Positions 19,450 to 27,075 of a DNA stretch of 64,000 bases are shown here, piece after piece. The stretch's first letter is position 1. The number at the start of each line of letters is the position of its first letter. Position numbers and translations under genes: made by a program. This DNA is from Lachnospiraceae bacterium (GTDB taxonomy: Bacteria; Bacillota; Clostridia; Lachnospirales; Lachnospiraceae): NCBI GenBank assembly GCA_017556805.1, contig JAFYMC010000019.1:52854-116853 (forward strand), read 5' to 3'. The notes beneath the pieces were generated by a model. It had not been told where the DNA came from, made no database searches, and was given only the letters and a program-made list of their open reading frames with translations.

Positions 19450-19915
19450 GTCGCACCTCCTGTAACAATTGCTTCTTTGCACGAAAAAACGTCACCCGTG
19501 CCCAATTCTCGCTCTTTCCCAACATAGCTCCGATTTCCTTAAAAGACAACTCACTCATGGTCCGAAGCTTTACCACCTGTGCCACATCCTCCGGCATCCG
19601 GTTCAGTACGTCCAGCACTTCCGAAAGCTCCACCTTATGTAACACCTGTTGCTCCGTATCGTCCCTTGCCGGTACCTCTTCCGTGAGTTCCGCGAAGGAC
19701 GTTTTCTTTTCCTTTTCCCAATACTGATACAACAAATGCCTTGCAATCTGGCACAGCCAGGTGGAAATCTTACAGCTTCCGTCAAACCGTTCCATGGACT
19801 CAAAGGCCTTTAAAAATGTGTCCTGCAACAACTCCTCCGCCAAAGCTTCATCCTTACACCTGGTATAGAGGAAATGATAGACTATTTTTGCATTTTGCTT
19901 GTACAGTTCTTCCAT
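19439..19915 (-). CDS. ECF-type RNA polymerase sigma factor
   Basis: 158 residues with sigma region 2 (YHFLYTRCKDEALAEELLQDTFLKAF, then KISTWLCQIARH) and region 4 (MPEDVAQVVKLRTMSELSFKEIGAML, then NWARVTFFRAKKQL). There is no extra C-terminal domain. The start at 19915 has AAAGGAGGAG upstream; the 16 codons before it are excluded for lack of a site. It is coupled to its anti-sigma gene. Such pairs are usually autoregulated; a possible promoter lies upstream between 19920 and 19985 but I cannot assign it. Confidence 0.92.
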   Translation of the reverse strand: MEELYKQNAKIVYHFLYTRCKDEALAEELLQDTFLKAFESMERFDGSCKISTWLCQIARHLLYQYWEKEKKTSFAELTEEVPARDDTEQQVLHKVELSEVLDVLNRMPEDVAQVVKLRTMSELSFKEIGAMLGKSENWARVTFFRAKKQLLQEVRHED

Positions 19916-19967
19916 CGTCTCCTCCTTTGTGGTTTCTACTATGTTAATCCGAATTCGGGACAATTCG

Positions 19968-20759
19968 TTACAAAAATTTTTCCAACACCTTTCTCACGCC
20001 CTCTTCATCGTTGGTATCCGTAATAAACTGCGCATGCTCTTTCACTTCTTTCGCGGCATTTCCCATTGCCACGCCCAGACCGGCATACCGAATCATGCTT
20101 AAGTCATTCAAACCGTCTCCGATTGCCACCATCTCCTCTCGGGTAATCCCTATAAGCTCTCCGATTTTTTCCATTGCCACAGCCTTTGATACCTTTTTAC
20201 TGAAGAACTCCAAAAAGGTGGGTTTTGACGTACAATAGGATACTTCCGAAAACGCCTCTGAGGAAAGCTGCGCGAGAATCTCTTCGATTCGTTCTGCCTC
20301 GTCATACCATAAAATCTTGGTAAGCCCGATATCCAACAACATCTCGACATCCTCCGCAAGGATCGGCTCCACTCCCGAAAGCTTTTTATAATCGTGTATC
20401 TTTTCATCCAGTCGGTTTCCGTACAATTGATTTCCCGCCCAAATACACATGGTTGTATCATATTTCAATCCCAATTCCCAGATTTTTCTTGCGTCCTCCC
20501 GTAACAATCCCTGCTCAAACAACACCGTATTGTCTTTCGCATCGACAATCATGGCTCCGTTATAGGTAATGACCGGCCCCGTAAGGCCAAGAAGCTCCTT
20601 ATACTTTTCCACTCCCTGCATCGGTCTTCCCGTAGAAACGGTAAATACCACATCTTTGTCCGCAAGTGTTCGGATTGCTTCTATCGTCGCCGGTGTAATT
20701 TCTCCGCGACTGTTTAGCAAGGTCCCATCCATATCTACTGCTACAAATTTATATTTCAT
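19968..20759 (-). CDS. Cof-type HAD-IIB phosphatase
   Basis: 263 residues with HAD motif I AVDMDGTLLNSRG, motif II VSTGRPMQG and motif IV IGDGLNDLSMIRYAGLGVAMGNA, and a type IIB cap between. These enzymes dephosphorylate sugar phosphates, FMN or PLP; the substrate is not evident. The gene overlaps pnuC by 11 bp, so the two are translationally coupled. A link to nucleotide or NAD-precursor turnover is possible, but this is inference. Confidence 0.9.
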   Translation of the reverse strand: MKYKFVAVDMDGTLLNSRGEITPATIEAIRTLADKDVVFTVSTGRPMQGVEKYKELLGLTGPVITYNGAMIVDAKDNTVLFEQGLLREDARKIWELGLKYDTTMCIWAGNQLYGNRLDEKIHDYKKLSGVEPILAEDVEMLLDIGLTKILWYDEAERIEEILAQLSSEAFSEVSYCTSKPTFLEFFSKKVSKAVAMEKIGELIGITREEMVAIGDGLNDLSMIRYAGLGVAMGNAAKEVKEHAQFITDTNDEEGVRKVLEKFL

Positions 20760-21495
20760 CAGAAAAGTTCTCCCTTTTATTATTTTCGCTATCGACTTCT
20801 ATCATTGCCCATCCCTGGCCTTGTCTTTTTGCCATCCTCCGCCAACTGATAAACCCGTACATATCATTTACAAAGAACACCACAAAACAAACCACCACCG
20901 ACACATAATGAATGTCTTCAAGACTTGCCAGCACCCAAAGCACAATCAGTACGATGTCGTTGGCCGCGTAGGCAAGGGCATAGTACGGGCTTCGCCGGAA
21001 GGTCAGAAACACCGCAAGGAAACTGGTAGTTACGGAAACGGTGCTAGGCACAAGGTTTGCGGCACCGAAGACCTCTAATATAAAATAAAAAGCCACCGTC
21101 ACCATTGTTGTCAAAAATATCATCCATAACACATCTGCCTTGCCGATTCGATTCACCTGCACTTCTGCTTTCTTACCCTGATACGGATGTCTCAGCCACG
21201 CCACCAGCGCCACCACCGACATCGGAAGCGTCATTCCAAGGTACGTAATCATCTCCCCATAATAGGCAAAAGAATAGGAAATAATCCCATACAAAATACT
21301 GAACACAATCATCAGCATCTGGGATACCGGATTCCCCTTGGCTGCAAAAATCAGGGAAGTGACACCGATTAAAGAAGCAATCAAGGTCAGGTAGCTCTCC
21401 CTGTCAAGCAGGCAAAAGGCAACCAATATTAATGTCATAGAACCGAACCAAAGAATAAGTTCGGTTTTGTTGAAATAAGTAGTCAGTTTTTTCAT
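20749..21495 (-). CDS. pnuC: PnuC-family nicotinamide mononucleotide/riboside transporter
   Basis: 248 residues with seven to eight membrane segments and the family pattern ANDIVLIVLWVLASLEDIHYVSVVVCF and FFVNDMYGFISWRRM near the C-terminus. PnuC proteins are facilitators for nicotinamide riboside or related vitamins. AAGGAGAATGTGAT precedes the ATG. It is preceded by its own promoter and a leader with a terminator/antiterminator pair. The HAD gene downstream overlaps it. Confidence 0.9.
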   Translation of the reverse strand: MKKLTTYFNKTELILWFGSMTLILVAFCLLDRESYLTLIASLIGVTSLIFAAKGNPVSQMLMIVFSILYGIISYSFAYYGEMITYLGMTLPMSVVALVAWLRHPYQGKKAEVQVNRIGKADVLWMIFLTTMVTVAFYFILEVFGAANLVPSTVSVTTSFLAVFLTFRRSPYYALAYAANDIVLIVLWVLASLEDIHYVSVVVCFVVFFVNDMYGFISWRRMAKRQGQGWAMIEVDSENNKRENFSDEI

Positions 21496-21531
21496 ATCAC
21501 ATTCTCCTTCTCTCTATCTTATCATATCTGC

Positions 21532-21636
21532 CGCAAAAATAAAAGCATCCGCAGACACATCTTCTAAGACCTAACGATGTGCTGCGAATGCTTTGCATTC
21601 ACTACCCGGTGGCAGTTAATCCTATTTCTTTTCTAC
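21532..21636 (-). promoter_or_regulatory. pnuC leader: attenuator with mutually exclusive hairpins
   Basis: Read on the minus strand, a hairpin ACTGCC-ACCG-GGTAGT (plus 21602-21617) is followed by GAATGC-AAA-GCATTC (21586-21600). Then comes a 16-18 bp intrinsic terminator (21544-21593) with TTTTATTTTT. The GCATTC arm of the small hairpin is also the 5' base of the terminator, so only one can form. That is riboswitch-like expression-platform logic. The sensor is not assigned to a known class. Confidence 0.6.
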
Positions 21637-21642
21637 TATTCT

Positions 21643-21672
21643 TTTATACAACATAGGGAGCTAAAATGTCAA
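21643..21672 (-). promoter_or_regulatory. pnuC promoter
   Basis: TTGACA and TATAAA with an 18-bp spacer on the minus strand lie after the stop of the upstream lipoprotein gene. Transcription would begin near 21636 and cross the attenuator. Confidence 0.75.
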
Positions 21673-21695
21673 TACTAACTTTCCTTACCCCCTAT

Positions 21696-23261
21696 CTACT
21701 CTGTCACATACAAATACCTTGTCTGTTCACCTTTCTCTATACACAATACATTTCCGGAGGCATATACTCTATCTGCCGGATAACCCTCGGATACTTTCTG
21801 AAACTTCTTGTCAACTACATAGGCCATACCGTCCTCTTCTATTGCTAACGCATAGTCCCCTACAAATTCAGAGCAATCCGCAAAGTCTGCAATTATATTT
21901 CCTTTTGCATCTATATAGAACCGGTCATCATCCTGTGATGCAAAGTAATTCCCCGATTCGGACAAGTAAATCTTATTCTTCACCGTTACAACAACATCTT
22001 CCGGATTAGATACGATTTTCTCGATCCAAGAGTACTCTGCAGTACCCAATTCTCTTTCCTCAACCTCTGCCTTGGTAAAATCCAACAGGAAATAGTACTC
22101 CTTATTATCCGTTTTTGATTCCAGCCCCAACACCATTTGTTTCCCGATATTGTATAGATGCTGTCCTTCTTTTATAAAATACTCCGGCCAATACGAATAA
22201 TTCTCCACATCAAGATCGCATACCTTTAACAATTCATTAATATCTACCATCAATTCTTCCGAACCGTCTTTGCTTAACAAACCAACGCCGAAATACCAAC
22301 CGTTTTCCGATGCTACCCCATATTCGCCGTTCACTGCAAACAATCGCCTATTCCAATGAGAAGATATTCTTTCCTGCTTTAAAGTTGTCCTGTCCACCCT
22401 ATATATATCCGCATAATCTACACCCTTCCAAGTAATATAAAATTCATCCTCCATTACCGGCGTTACACGGTATGCCGATATTCTGGTAGTTGTTTGCGTA
22501 TATGTCTGTAACACAGCTTTTTCCAAATCATAGATTGCAGCATATACTCCGTCTGCATTCTCTTCCTCAGAATATTCCATATAACTATAAGTAATGCAGT
22601 TTTCATTAATATATACCGAACTCGGACGACAAATCGTCAATAATTCATTTCCCTTTTTATCAAAGCAAATTGCTTCGTCTTCACTTCCTAACGCAAACTG
22701 TCCCTCTGTGTTCGGCTCCACCCACCAAGAAGTATACTTGTTAGCAACAATCTCTTCACCGGTTTCATCTACCGCTCCATACAGTCCGTCCTTTTTTGTA
22801 ATAATGACACCGCCCTCACTCCACATAAGTTCCACACCCTCTGCAAGAGGAAACAGTTCTCTAATCTTTGCCGACGGCTTCGGCGTTGCAGTCGGCTCCG
22901 GTGTCACAGTCGGCTCCGGTGCCACAGTCGGCTCCGGCGTCACAGTCGCTTCCGGCGTCACGGTCGGTTCCGGTGTCACGGTCGGCTCCGGCGTCACAGT
23001 CGGTTCCGGTGTCACGGTCGGTTCCGGTGTCACGGTTGCTTCCGGGGTTACAGTCGACTCCGGTGCCTCTGTTGCTTCCGGTACCTCTGTTGCTTCCGGT
23101 ACCTCTGTTGCTTCCGGTTCACCCGTTACATCAGGTGTTTCGGTTAATTGTGAGTCCACATATATGGTTGACGTTCTTCCCTCCTCCGTGTCAGTTCCTT
23201 GACAACCGGAAAATCCCAGTACACATAACATTGACAATACTAAAAAAAGCTTTTTCTTCAT
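21696..23261 (-). CDS. secreted lipoprotein with TPEP-repeat linker and WG-like repeats
   Basis: 521 residues. It has a lipoprotein signal MKKKLFLVLSMLCVLGFSGC with the lipobox cysteine at residue 20. A linker from about 35 to 130 is made of VTPEPT/EVPEATE repeats. A globular part starts with KDGLYGAVDETGEEIVANKY, a WG-repeat-like unit, and is followed by beta-strand-rich sequence. Its function is unknown; a surface-anchored, wall-spanning role is suggested by the linker. The linker type is shared with the three lipoproteins at 58.4-62.0 kb. Its promoter overlaps a dyad next to the divergent XRE gene. Confidence 0.85.
   Translation of the reverse strand: MKKKLFLVLSMLCVLGFSGCQGTDTEEGRTSTIYVDSQLTETPDVTGEPEATEVPEATEVPEATEAPESTVTPEATVTPEPTVTPEPTVTPEPTVTPEPTVTPEATVTPEPTVAPEPTVTPEPTATPKPSAKIRELFPLAEGVELMWSEGGVIITKKDGLYGAVDETGEEIVANKYTSWWVEPNTEGQFALGSEDEAICFDKKGNELLTICRPSSVYINENCITYSYMEYSEEENADGVYAAIYDLEKAVLQTYTQTTTRISAYRVTPVMEDEFYITWKGVDYADIYRVDRTTLKQERISSHWNRRLFAVNGEYGVASENGWYFGVGLLSKDGSEELMVDINELLKVCDLDVENYSYWPEYFIKEGQHLYNIGKQMVLGLESKTDNKEYYFLLDFTKAEVEERELGTAEYSWIEKIVSNPEDVVVTVKNKIYLSESGNYFASQDDDRFYIDAKGNIIADFADCSEFVGDYALAIEEDGMAYVVDKKFQKVSEGYPADRVYASGNVLCIEKGEQTRYLYVTE
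22870..23110 (-). repeat. in-gene degenerate 18-bp tandem repeats coding for the TPEP linker
   Basis: About a dozen near-identical 18-bp units (pattern GGTCGGTTCCGGTGTCAC on the plus strand) encode VTPEPT hexapeptides. Copy number is likely variable between strains through slippage or recombination. Units are multiples of three, so the frame survives. Confidence 0.85.
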
Positions 23262-23304
23262 ACGAATCTCCTCTCCATGTATATCTATGCATATAGCATA
23301 TTAC

Positions 23305-23333
23305 AGTATATTCGTTTTAGCGAATATAGTCAA
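23305..23333 (-). promoter_or_regulatory. lipoprotein promoter with embedded perfect inverted repeat
   Basis: TTGACT-17-TATACT lies on the minus strand. The spacer is occupied by a perfect 8-bp inverted repeat TATATTCG-N6-CGAATATA (23307-23328). A dyad between -35 and -10 is a classic repressor site. The adjacent divergent XRE-type gene is the obvious candidate regulator (inferred). Confidence 0.7.
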
Positions 23334-23383
23334 GTATAAAATAATAACTTATGCTTAAATATATACTATAAGGAGATGTTGTA

Positions 23384-23602
23384 ATGATTGATTATTCCCC
23401 GTTTTGGAAGACGTTAGAAAAATCGAATGAAAACTGGTACACGCTTACCGGTAAACACAATATGTCCTACAGTACCCTTCATCGATTAAAGCATAACAAA
23501 GATATTTCCACAAAGACAATTAATGATTTATGTAGAATTCTAAACTGTTCCGTTCAGGATATTCTGCAATATATTCCTTCAAAGGAAGACCAGTTATTGT
23601 AA
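23384..23602 (+). CDS. small XRE/Cro-CI type transcriptional regulator
   Basis: 72 residues forming little more than one helix-turn-helix domain. It contains HNMSYSTLHRLKHNKDISTKTINDLCRILNCSVQDIL, as in YozG/Cro-type regulators. AAGGAG lies 9 bp before the ATG. It is divergent from the lipoprotein gene, with the dyad at 23307-23328 between them. It probably represses that promoter and perhaps its own. Confidence 0.85.
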   Translation: MIDYSPFWKTLEKSNENWYTLTGKHNMSYSTLHRLKHNKDISTKTINDLCRILNCSVQDILQYIPSKEDQLL

Positions 23603-23628
23603 TGTTCCGGACCATATCTATCCTTGAA

Positions 23629-24009
23629 TCATTTTCCTTTATAAGCAATGGCATCGATCTGCACCTGCAGCCCGTTCTCGCCACCCTTGTGTGCAAACTC
23701 TGTGGCAACGGTCTTTCTTGCCGGGTACCTTCCTTTAAAACGCTCGGCAAATACCTTCTCCATGGCAGGAATATTCCAAGGATCTTTCATCAATACATCC
23801 ACCTTCACCACAGCTTCCAGCGTAAGTCCAACCAACGCAAGACGCGCTTCCATATTGTCCAGTGCTCCGTGCACCTGTTCTTCCACCGTACCGCCTACAT
23901 TTCCCACACAAAAATTCAGAAACACCCAATCACCGGCTTCTACGACTTCCGAATAGGCGCATTCATTTGCAAATGCATCATCCAAATTTTTTCTGATAAT
24001 CCCGTCCAT
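23629..24009 (-). CDS. RidA/YjgF family protein
   Basis: 126 residues. The family core is visible as a FLNFCVGNVGGTVEEQVHGALDNMEARL stretch, then VVKVDVLMKDPWNIPAMEKVFAERF and a C-terminal GLQVQIDAIAYKG. RidA proteins deaminate reactive enamines/imines; the usual arginine before the C-terminal strand is not evident (PARKTVATEFAHKG aligns near it). This may be a non-RidA subfamily. The start at 24009 follows GAGGAGGC; the 22 codons upstream lack a site. Confidence 0.85.
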   Translation of the reverse strand: MDGIIRKNLDDAFANECAYSEVVEAGDWVFLNFCVGNVGGTVEEQVHGALDNMEARLALVGLTLEAVVKVDVLMKDPWNIPAMEKVFAERFKGRYPARKTVATEFAHKGGENGLQVQIDAIAYKGK

Positions 24010-24103
24010 ACTATAGCCTCCTCGAACATAACTGGATATTTCTATATACCTACATAATATCCCTTTTATCATCATTTGTCAAGAATGTATGTTCGAATTT
24101 TGA

Positions 24104-24132
24104 TTGACTTTATCGAATTTTTGTTTTATAAT
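24104..24132 (+). promoter_or_regulatory. promoter of small-peptide locus A
   Basis: TTGACT-17-TATAAT is a strong consensus promoter reading into the 24255 small ORF. The predicted RNA starts at about 24139, exactly at the left inverted repeat. Confidence 0.8.
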
Positions 24133-24138
24133 AATCTT

Positions 24139-24171
24139 AGGTGCTACATAGTACGGTAGGACGGTTGCCCT
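24139..24171 (+). repeat. left arm of locus A inverted repeat (mRNA 5' end)
   Basis: Positions 24139-24171 match the reverse complement of 24417-24443, with one 6-nt gap and two substitutions (common ends AGGTGCTAC and ACGGTTGCCCT). The sense and antisense RNAs of this locus would therefore begin with nearly the same sequence. Its CCCTCC end can pair with the GGGAGG ribosome site at 24242-24247. Confidence 0.8.
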
Positions 24172-24254
24172 CCCCCGGAGAGTACAAGCTCTGTTTACAT
24201 AGATTCCACTTGGATGCAAACGTATTCAAGAATATGTAAAAGGGAGGTTTTTGC

Positions 24255-24365
24255 ATGGTAGTTGTCTCGTTTCAAACAATCTACTACTTTATTGCCATCA
24301 TCAGCATTGTTTGCGGTGCAGCATATAAGTTAGGTTACGAAAACGGTAAAAATGCAAAAAAGTAA
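24255..24365 (+). CDS. 36-residue hydrophobic peptide, candidate type I toxin
   Basis: An ATG at 24255, seven bases after AGGGAGG, encodes a 36-residue peptide. It consists of MVVVSFQTIYYFIAII, SIVCGAAYK and a charged tail LGYENGKNAKK. A single membrane helix plus a short Lys-rich tail is typical of holin-like type I toxins of Firmicutes. It has its own consensus promoter, and its stop codon lies inside a bidirectional terminator. An antisense promoter faces it. The peptide family is inferred from size, shape and context; toxicity is untested. Confidence 0.65.
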   Translation: MVVVSFQTIYYFIAIISIVCGAAYKLGYENGKNAKK

Positions 24366-24402
24366 CTGTCCGAGCCTGAGAACTTGACAGTTACTTTTTT
24401 GT
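24361..24402. terminator. bidirectional terminator of locus A
   Basis: A 10-bp stem AGTAACTGTC/GACAGTTACT is followed by TTTTTTG on the plus strand; on the minus strand it is followed by TTTTTTGC. It can stop both the peptide mRNA and the facing antisense RNA. Confidence 0.85.
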
Positions 24403-24416
24403 TAAGTCATAATTTC

Positions 24417-24443
24417 AGGGCAACCGTTCTATCGGTAGCACCT
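24417..24443 (-). repeat. right arm of locus A inverted repeat (antisense RNA 5' end)
   Basis: This is the reverse-complement partner of 24139-24171. It lies directly after a sequence AATCAGAAAAGG that is also found at the matching place in locus B. Confidence 0.8.
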
Positions 24444-24492
24444 TTTCTGATTCCAGTATATCATTACTTTTCATTCATTGTCAACAATAACT

Positions 24493-25176
24493 TCAACCGA
24501 AACATTTCAATTTCTCCAACAGTTCCTCCAACCCTCTGATACATCCGTCCCTCTCTCCGCTCCGATCAATCCGCACAAACCTACAACTGGCTCGTTCTGC
24601 CGTCCCGGCATCCTTCTCTTCATCACCCACCAAAACAAGTTCCGCAAGCGGTACCCCAAACTTTTCGGCAATCATCCGAAGTCCTCCGTCATTCGGTTTT
24701 CTGGCACCAGAAACCGCGGAAGAGACATAGTAATCAAAATGTCCCATAAGTTCCGCGATGTCCTGTCGGAACCGTTCATCCGGGAATCCGCTGGGTAAAT
24801 CCGTTAATGCTGCTATTCTATATCCTTTTTCTTTCAAATCCCGCAGTACTGCAATGGTGTCCGGATAAAGTTCGGCCCTTAATTCCAAACCGTCCCAAAA
24901 CACTTTAACACATTCCTCTATCGGCAATTCGTTCGGCCAATGAGCCAATGCCTTCGCAAACATCGCCTCCGGCAAATATTCTTCTTCCCGGTAATTTACT
25001 CTGGGATTCATTTCCGTCAAACATTGTATCGACCGCCCAATCTCATCTTCCGTTACCTGACAGCCAAACTTCCGACGAATTGCTTCAAACCCTTGGCTAT
25101 AAAACTCTACCCAGGAATGAGGCATCCCCACATATTGCATCAACGTACCGCCCAGATCAAACACAACCACCTTCAT
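24493..25176 (-). CDS. HAD-superfamily hydrolase
   Basis: 227 residues. Motif I is VVFDLGGTLMQYVG with the nucleophile Asp7; motif II AALTDLPSGFPD; motif III lysine ARKPNDGGLRM; motif IV LVLVGDEEKDAGTAERA. The second aspartate of motif I (DxDxT) is replaced by Gly, which occurs in some HAD phosphatase subgroups but may affect acid/base catalysis. GGGAGGCC precedes the ATG. It lies 13 bp after the hemW-like gene in the same direction. The substrate is unknown. Confidence 0.85.
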   Translation of the reverse strand: MKVVVFDLGGTLMQYVGMPHSWVEFYSQGFEAIRRKFGCQVTEDEIGRSIQCLTEMNPRVNYREEEYLPEAMFAKALAHWPNELPIEECVKVFWDGLELRAELYPDTIAVLRDLKEKGYRIAALTDLPSGFPDERFRQDIAELMGHFDYYVSSAVSGARKPNDGGLRMIAEKFGVPLAELVLVGDEEKDAGTAERASCRFVRIDRSGERDGCIRGLEELLEKLKCFG

Positions 25177-25189
25177 AAAGGCCTCCCGC

Positions 25190-26509
25190 TTATCTCCTCA
25201 CAAACTCCTCCAACAAAAACTCCGCCAGCACCACATTGCTGACATCGATTCCTCTCGGGGTAAGGAACACTCTTCCTTCTGCTTCCGCCAAGACTCCCTG
25301 AGAAAACAAACGCTTCATTACATCCCCGAAAATCGTCTCAATCTCACACTTAAAGCGACGCTTGAACTCCGCTTTCTCAATGCCACGGCACATCCGAAGT
25401 CCCAGGAACATAAACTCCTCCATCAGCTCCTTCTGCACCAGACGCTCCATATCCTCTCTTAAGGAAAACGGATCGGATGCTCCCGCAATGTACTCTTCCA
25501 TATCCGTGGTATTGTGGAACCGGGCATTGGACATAAGAGACGACGCTCCAAGACCTACGCCAAGATACTCCCTTCCAGTCCAATAAGAGCTGTTGTGTCG
25601 GCTTTCAAAGCCATCCTTTGCATAATTCGATATTTCATATCGGGTATAACCGGCCTCGCGAAGTAACTTTCCGGTCAATTCATACATCGCCCGATCCGTA
25701 TCCTCATCCGGAAGCTGCCCCCGCTCCGATCCGTCCTCACCGTACCGTCTCGCAAACTCCGTCCCCTCCTCAATCTGCAAACTATATACCGAAATATGCT
25801 CCGGCTGCTGCGCCAATAGGAACCGGATACTCTCCGTCAGCGTCTCCCCTGTCTGTCCCGGAAGCCCGGACATCAAATCTCCGCTGATGTTTCGGAAACC
25901 GGCTTCTCTTGCCGCCTTTACACACTCCCCGAACTGTTCCTTTGTATGAATTCGTCCGAGACAGGACAACTCCGATGCCACTGCAGATTGTAATCCCATA
26001 CTGAGACGATTAAATCCCAACTCATAAAGTGCCCCGAACTTCTCTCTGTCTGCCGTGCCCGGATTCACCTCAATGGTAACCTCTGCCAGTTCACCGGCAA
26101 GGACACGTTGCAGGCGTATTTCAGGGGTTTCTGTTTGTTCCGGTTCCTCTGAATTTTTCTTTCCGAAACGTGACTTCTTTTTTTCCTTCTTCTCTTTCTT
26201 TCCCGGCTTTTCGTCTTCAAATCCCCGTACGGAAAAGGTATCTAAAACAGTCCCAAATATCTTTCCGATCTGTTCTACGGAAAGCACCGACGGGGTTCCG
26301 CCGCCGAAATAAACAGTCTCTACCGTATATTCCTCTGCATTTTCCTTATTAGCGCGGATTTCTTCACAAAGTGCATTCACATAACGCTCCTTCGTCGCTT
26401 CATCTGACGGAAAGGACAGGAAATCACAATAAGCACACTTCTTCATACAAAACGGGATGTGTATATAAAGTCCCAAAGGACGTTTTTCTGCTACTTCTTT
26501 CTTTTTCAT
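25190..26509 (-). CDS. hemW: HemW-like radical SAM protein (coproporphyrinogen III oxidase-like)
   Basis: 439 residues. The radical-SAM cluster motif is IHIPFCMKKCAYCDF at about residues 16-30, then YFGGGTPSVLS and LQSAVASELSCLGRIHT. YEISNYAK, RHNSSYWTGREYLGVGLGASS and the C-terminal HemN_C-like part follow. HemW proteins are heme chaperones rather than coproporphyrinogen dehydrogenases. The protein is about 50 residues longer than usual because of a charged insertion near residues 100-130 (KPGKKEKKEKKK and a Glu-rich part). The family call is firm; the insertion's role is unknown. Confidence 0.9.
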   Translation of the reverse strand: MKKKEVAEKRPLGLYIHIPFCMKKCAYCDFLSFPSDEATKERYVNALCEEIRANKENAEEYTVETVYFGGGTPSVLSVEQIGKIFGTVLDTFSVRGFEDEKPGKKEKKEKKKSRFGKKNSEEPEQTETPEIRLQRVLAGELAEVTIEVNPGTADREKFGALYELGFNRLSMGLQSAVASELSCLGRIHTKEQFGECVKAAREAGFRNISGDLMSGLPGQTGETLTESIRFLLAQQPEHISVYSLQIEEGTEFARRYGEDGSERGQLPDEDTDRAMYELTGKLLREAGYTRYEISNYAKDGFESRHNSSYWTGREYLGVGLGASSLMSNARFHNTTDMEEYIAGASDPFSLREDMERLVQKELMEEFMFLGLRMCRGIEKAEFKRRFKCEIETIFGDVMKRLFSQGVLAEAEGRVFLTPRGIDVSNVVLAEFLLEEFVRR

Positions 26510-26514
26510 ATCGA

Positions 26515-26925
26515 CTACCTCATTTTTGTAAATGCTCTACACTCAATTTCCGTATCCATCTGAAAACCTAAGGATTTATAAAACTGAATTGTTCGTTCCG
26601 TATTATCCGTAAGTAACGTCTTTTGATAAACACGCTCATAGGTATCAAGAACCCGTTTCAGTAATGCCGTACCGATACCCTGTCGTTGATATTCCGGCAA
26701 AACTATGATGTCTTGAATAAAAATAATAGAATACCCATCTCCAACAACTCTAATAATTCCAAGCAACTTCTCGTTTTCATATGCTCCGAATACCTTCAAG
26801 GAATTCGCATAGGCATTTTTAAGCATTTCCGGCTGATTCACATACTTTACCCAACCGACACTCCGATATAAATTTAATATTTCTTCGTCGTTGTATGTGC
26901 TATATTCTTTTACTGTAAAATCCAT
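26515..26925 (-). CDS. GNAT acetyltransferase
   Basis: 136 residues with the GNAT core IQDIIVLPEYQRQGIGTALLKRVLDTY (acetyl-CoA loop QRQGIG) and a C-terminal ERTIQFYKSLGFQMD motif. GAGGGAG lies before the ATG at 26925; the longer frame lacks a site. It ends 5 bp before hemW and is probably co-transcribed. The substrate is not evident. Confidence 0.88.
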   Translation of the reverse strand: MDFTVKEYSTYNDEEILNLYRSVGWVKYVNQPEMLKNAYANSLKVFGAYENEKLLGIIRVVGDGYSIIFIQDIIVLPEYQRQGIGTALLKRVLDTYERVYQKTLLTDNTERTIQFYKSLGFQMDTEIECRAFTKMR

Positions 26926-26979
26926 TTCAATACTCCCTCTTTTTGCTATCAATATTTTCCTTTGTATCATCAAAAGATA

Positions 26980-27008
26980 TTGAACATTTGTTCTGATTGT
27001 GTTATAAT
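26980..27008 (+). promoter_or_regulatory. promoter of small-peptide locus B
   Basis: TTGAAC-17-TATAAT reads toward the 27076 small ORF, with a predicted start near 27016, exactly at the left inverted repeat. Confidence 0.8.
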
Positions 27009-27016
27009 AGACTTAT

Positions 27017-27047
27017 GGAACAACCGTGTTACAGGGTGGGTTGACCT
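27017..27047 (+). repeat. left arm of locus B inverted repeat (mRNA 5' end)
   Basis: It matches the reverse complement of 27240-27270, sharing GGAACAACCG and GGTGGGTTGACCT with a variable middle. The layout is the same as in locus A, although the sequences differ. Confidence 0.8.
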
Positions 27048-27069
27048 TCATTCTCAAAGAATGGAGGTG
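27045..27069 (+). promoter_or_regulatory. hairpin sequestering the ribosome site of locus B
   Basis: ACCTTCATTCT-CAA-AGAATGGAGGT forms an 11-bp stem (one G.U pair) that buries the GGAGG used by the ATG at 27076. Locked translation of the primary transcript is typical of type I toxin mRNAs. Confidence 0.7.
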
Positions 27070-27075
27070 GAGCTT

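Larger units (their letters stand above)
24357..24450 (-). ncRNA. candidate antisense RNA of locus A
   Basis: A minus-strand promoter TTGACA-18-TATACT (24455-24484) would start an RNA near 24448. It would run through the right inverted-repeat arm (24417-24443) and end at the shared terminator, about 90 nt in all. It would overlap the 3' end of the peptide mRNA, as antitoxin RNAs of type I systems do. Confidence 0.6.

Noticed and set aside
19920-19985. Autoregulated ECF promoter before the sigma gene
   Set aside because: TGTAAC and downstream bases look suggestive, but the motif of this sigma group is not known to me and no second copy was found in the window.
22870-23110. Repeat array as a non-coding element
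   Set aside because: The 18-bp units are in frame and code for the VTPEPT linker of a lipoprotein with an intact signal peptide.
24139-24443. MITE or insertion-sequence ends at loci A and B
   Set aside because: No target-site duplications, no transposase relics, and the arms differ between loci while promoters and terminators are well formed.
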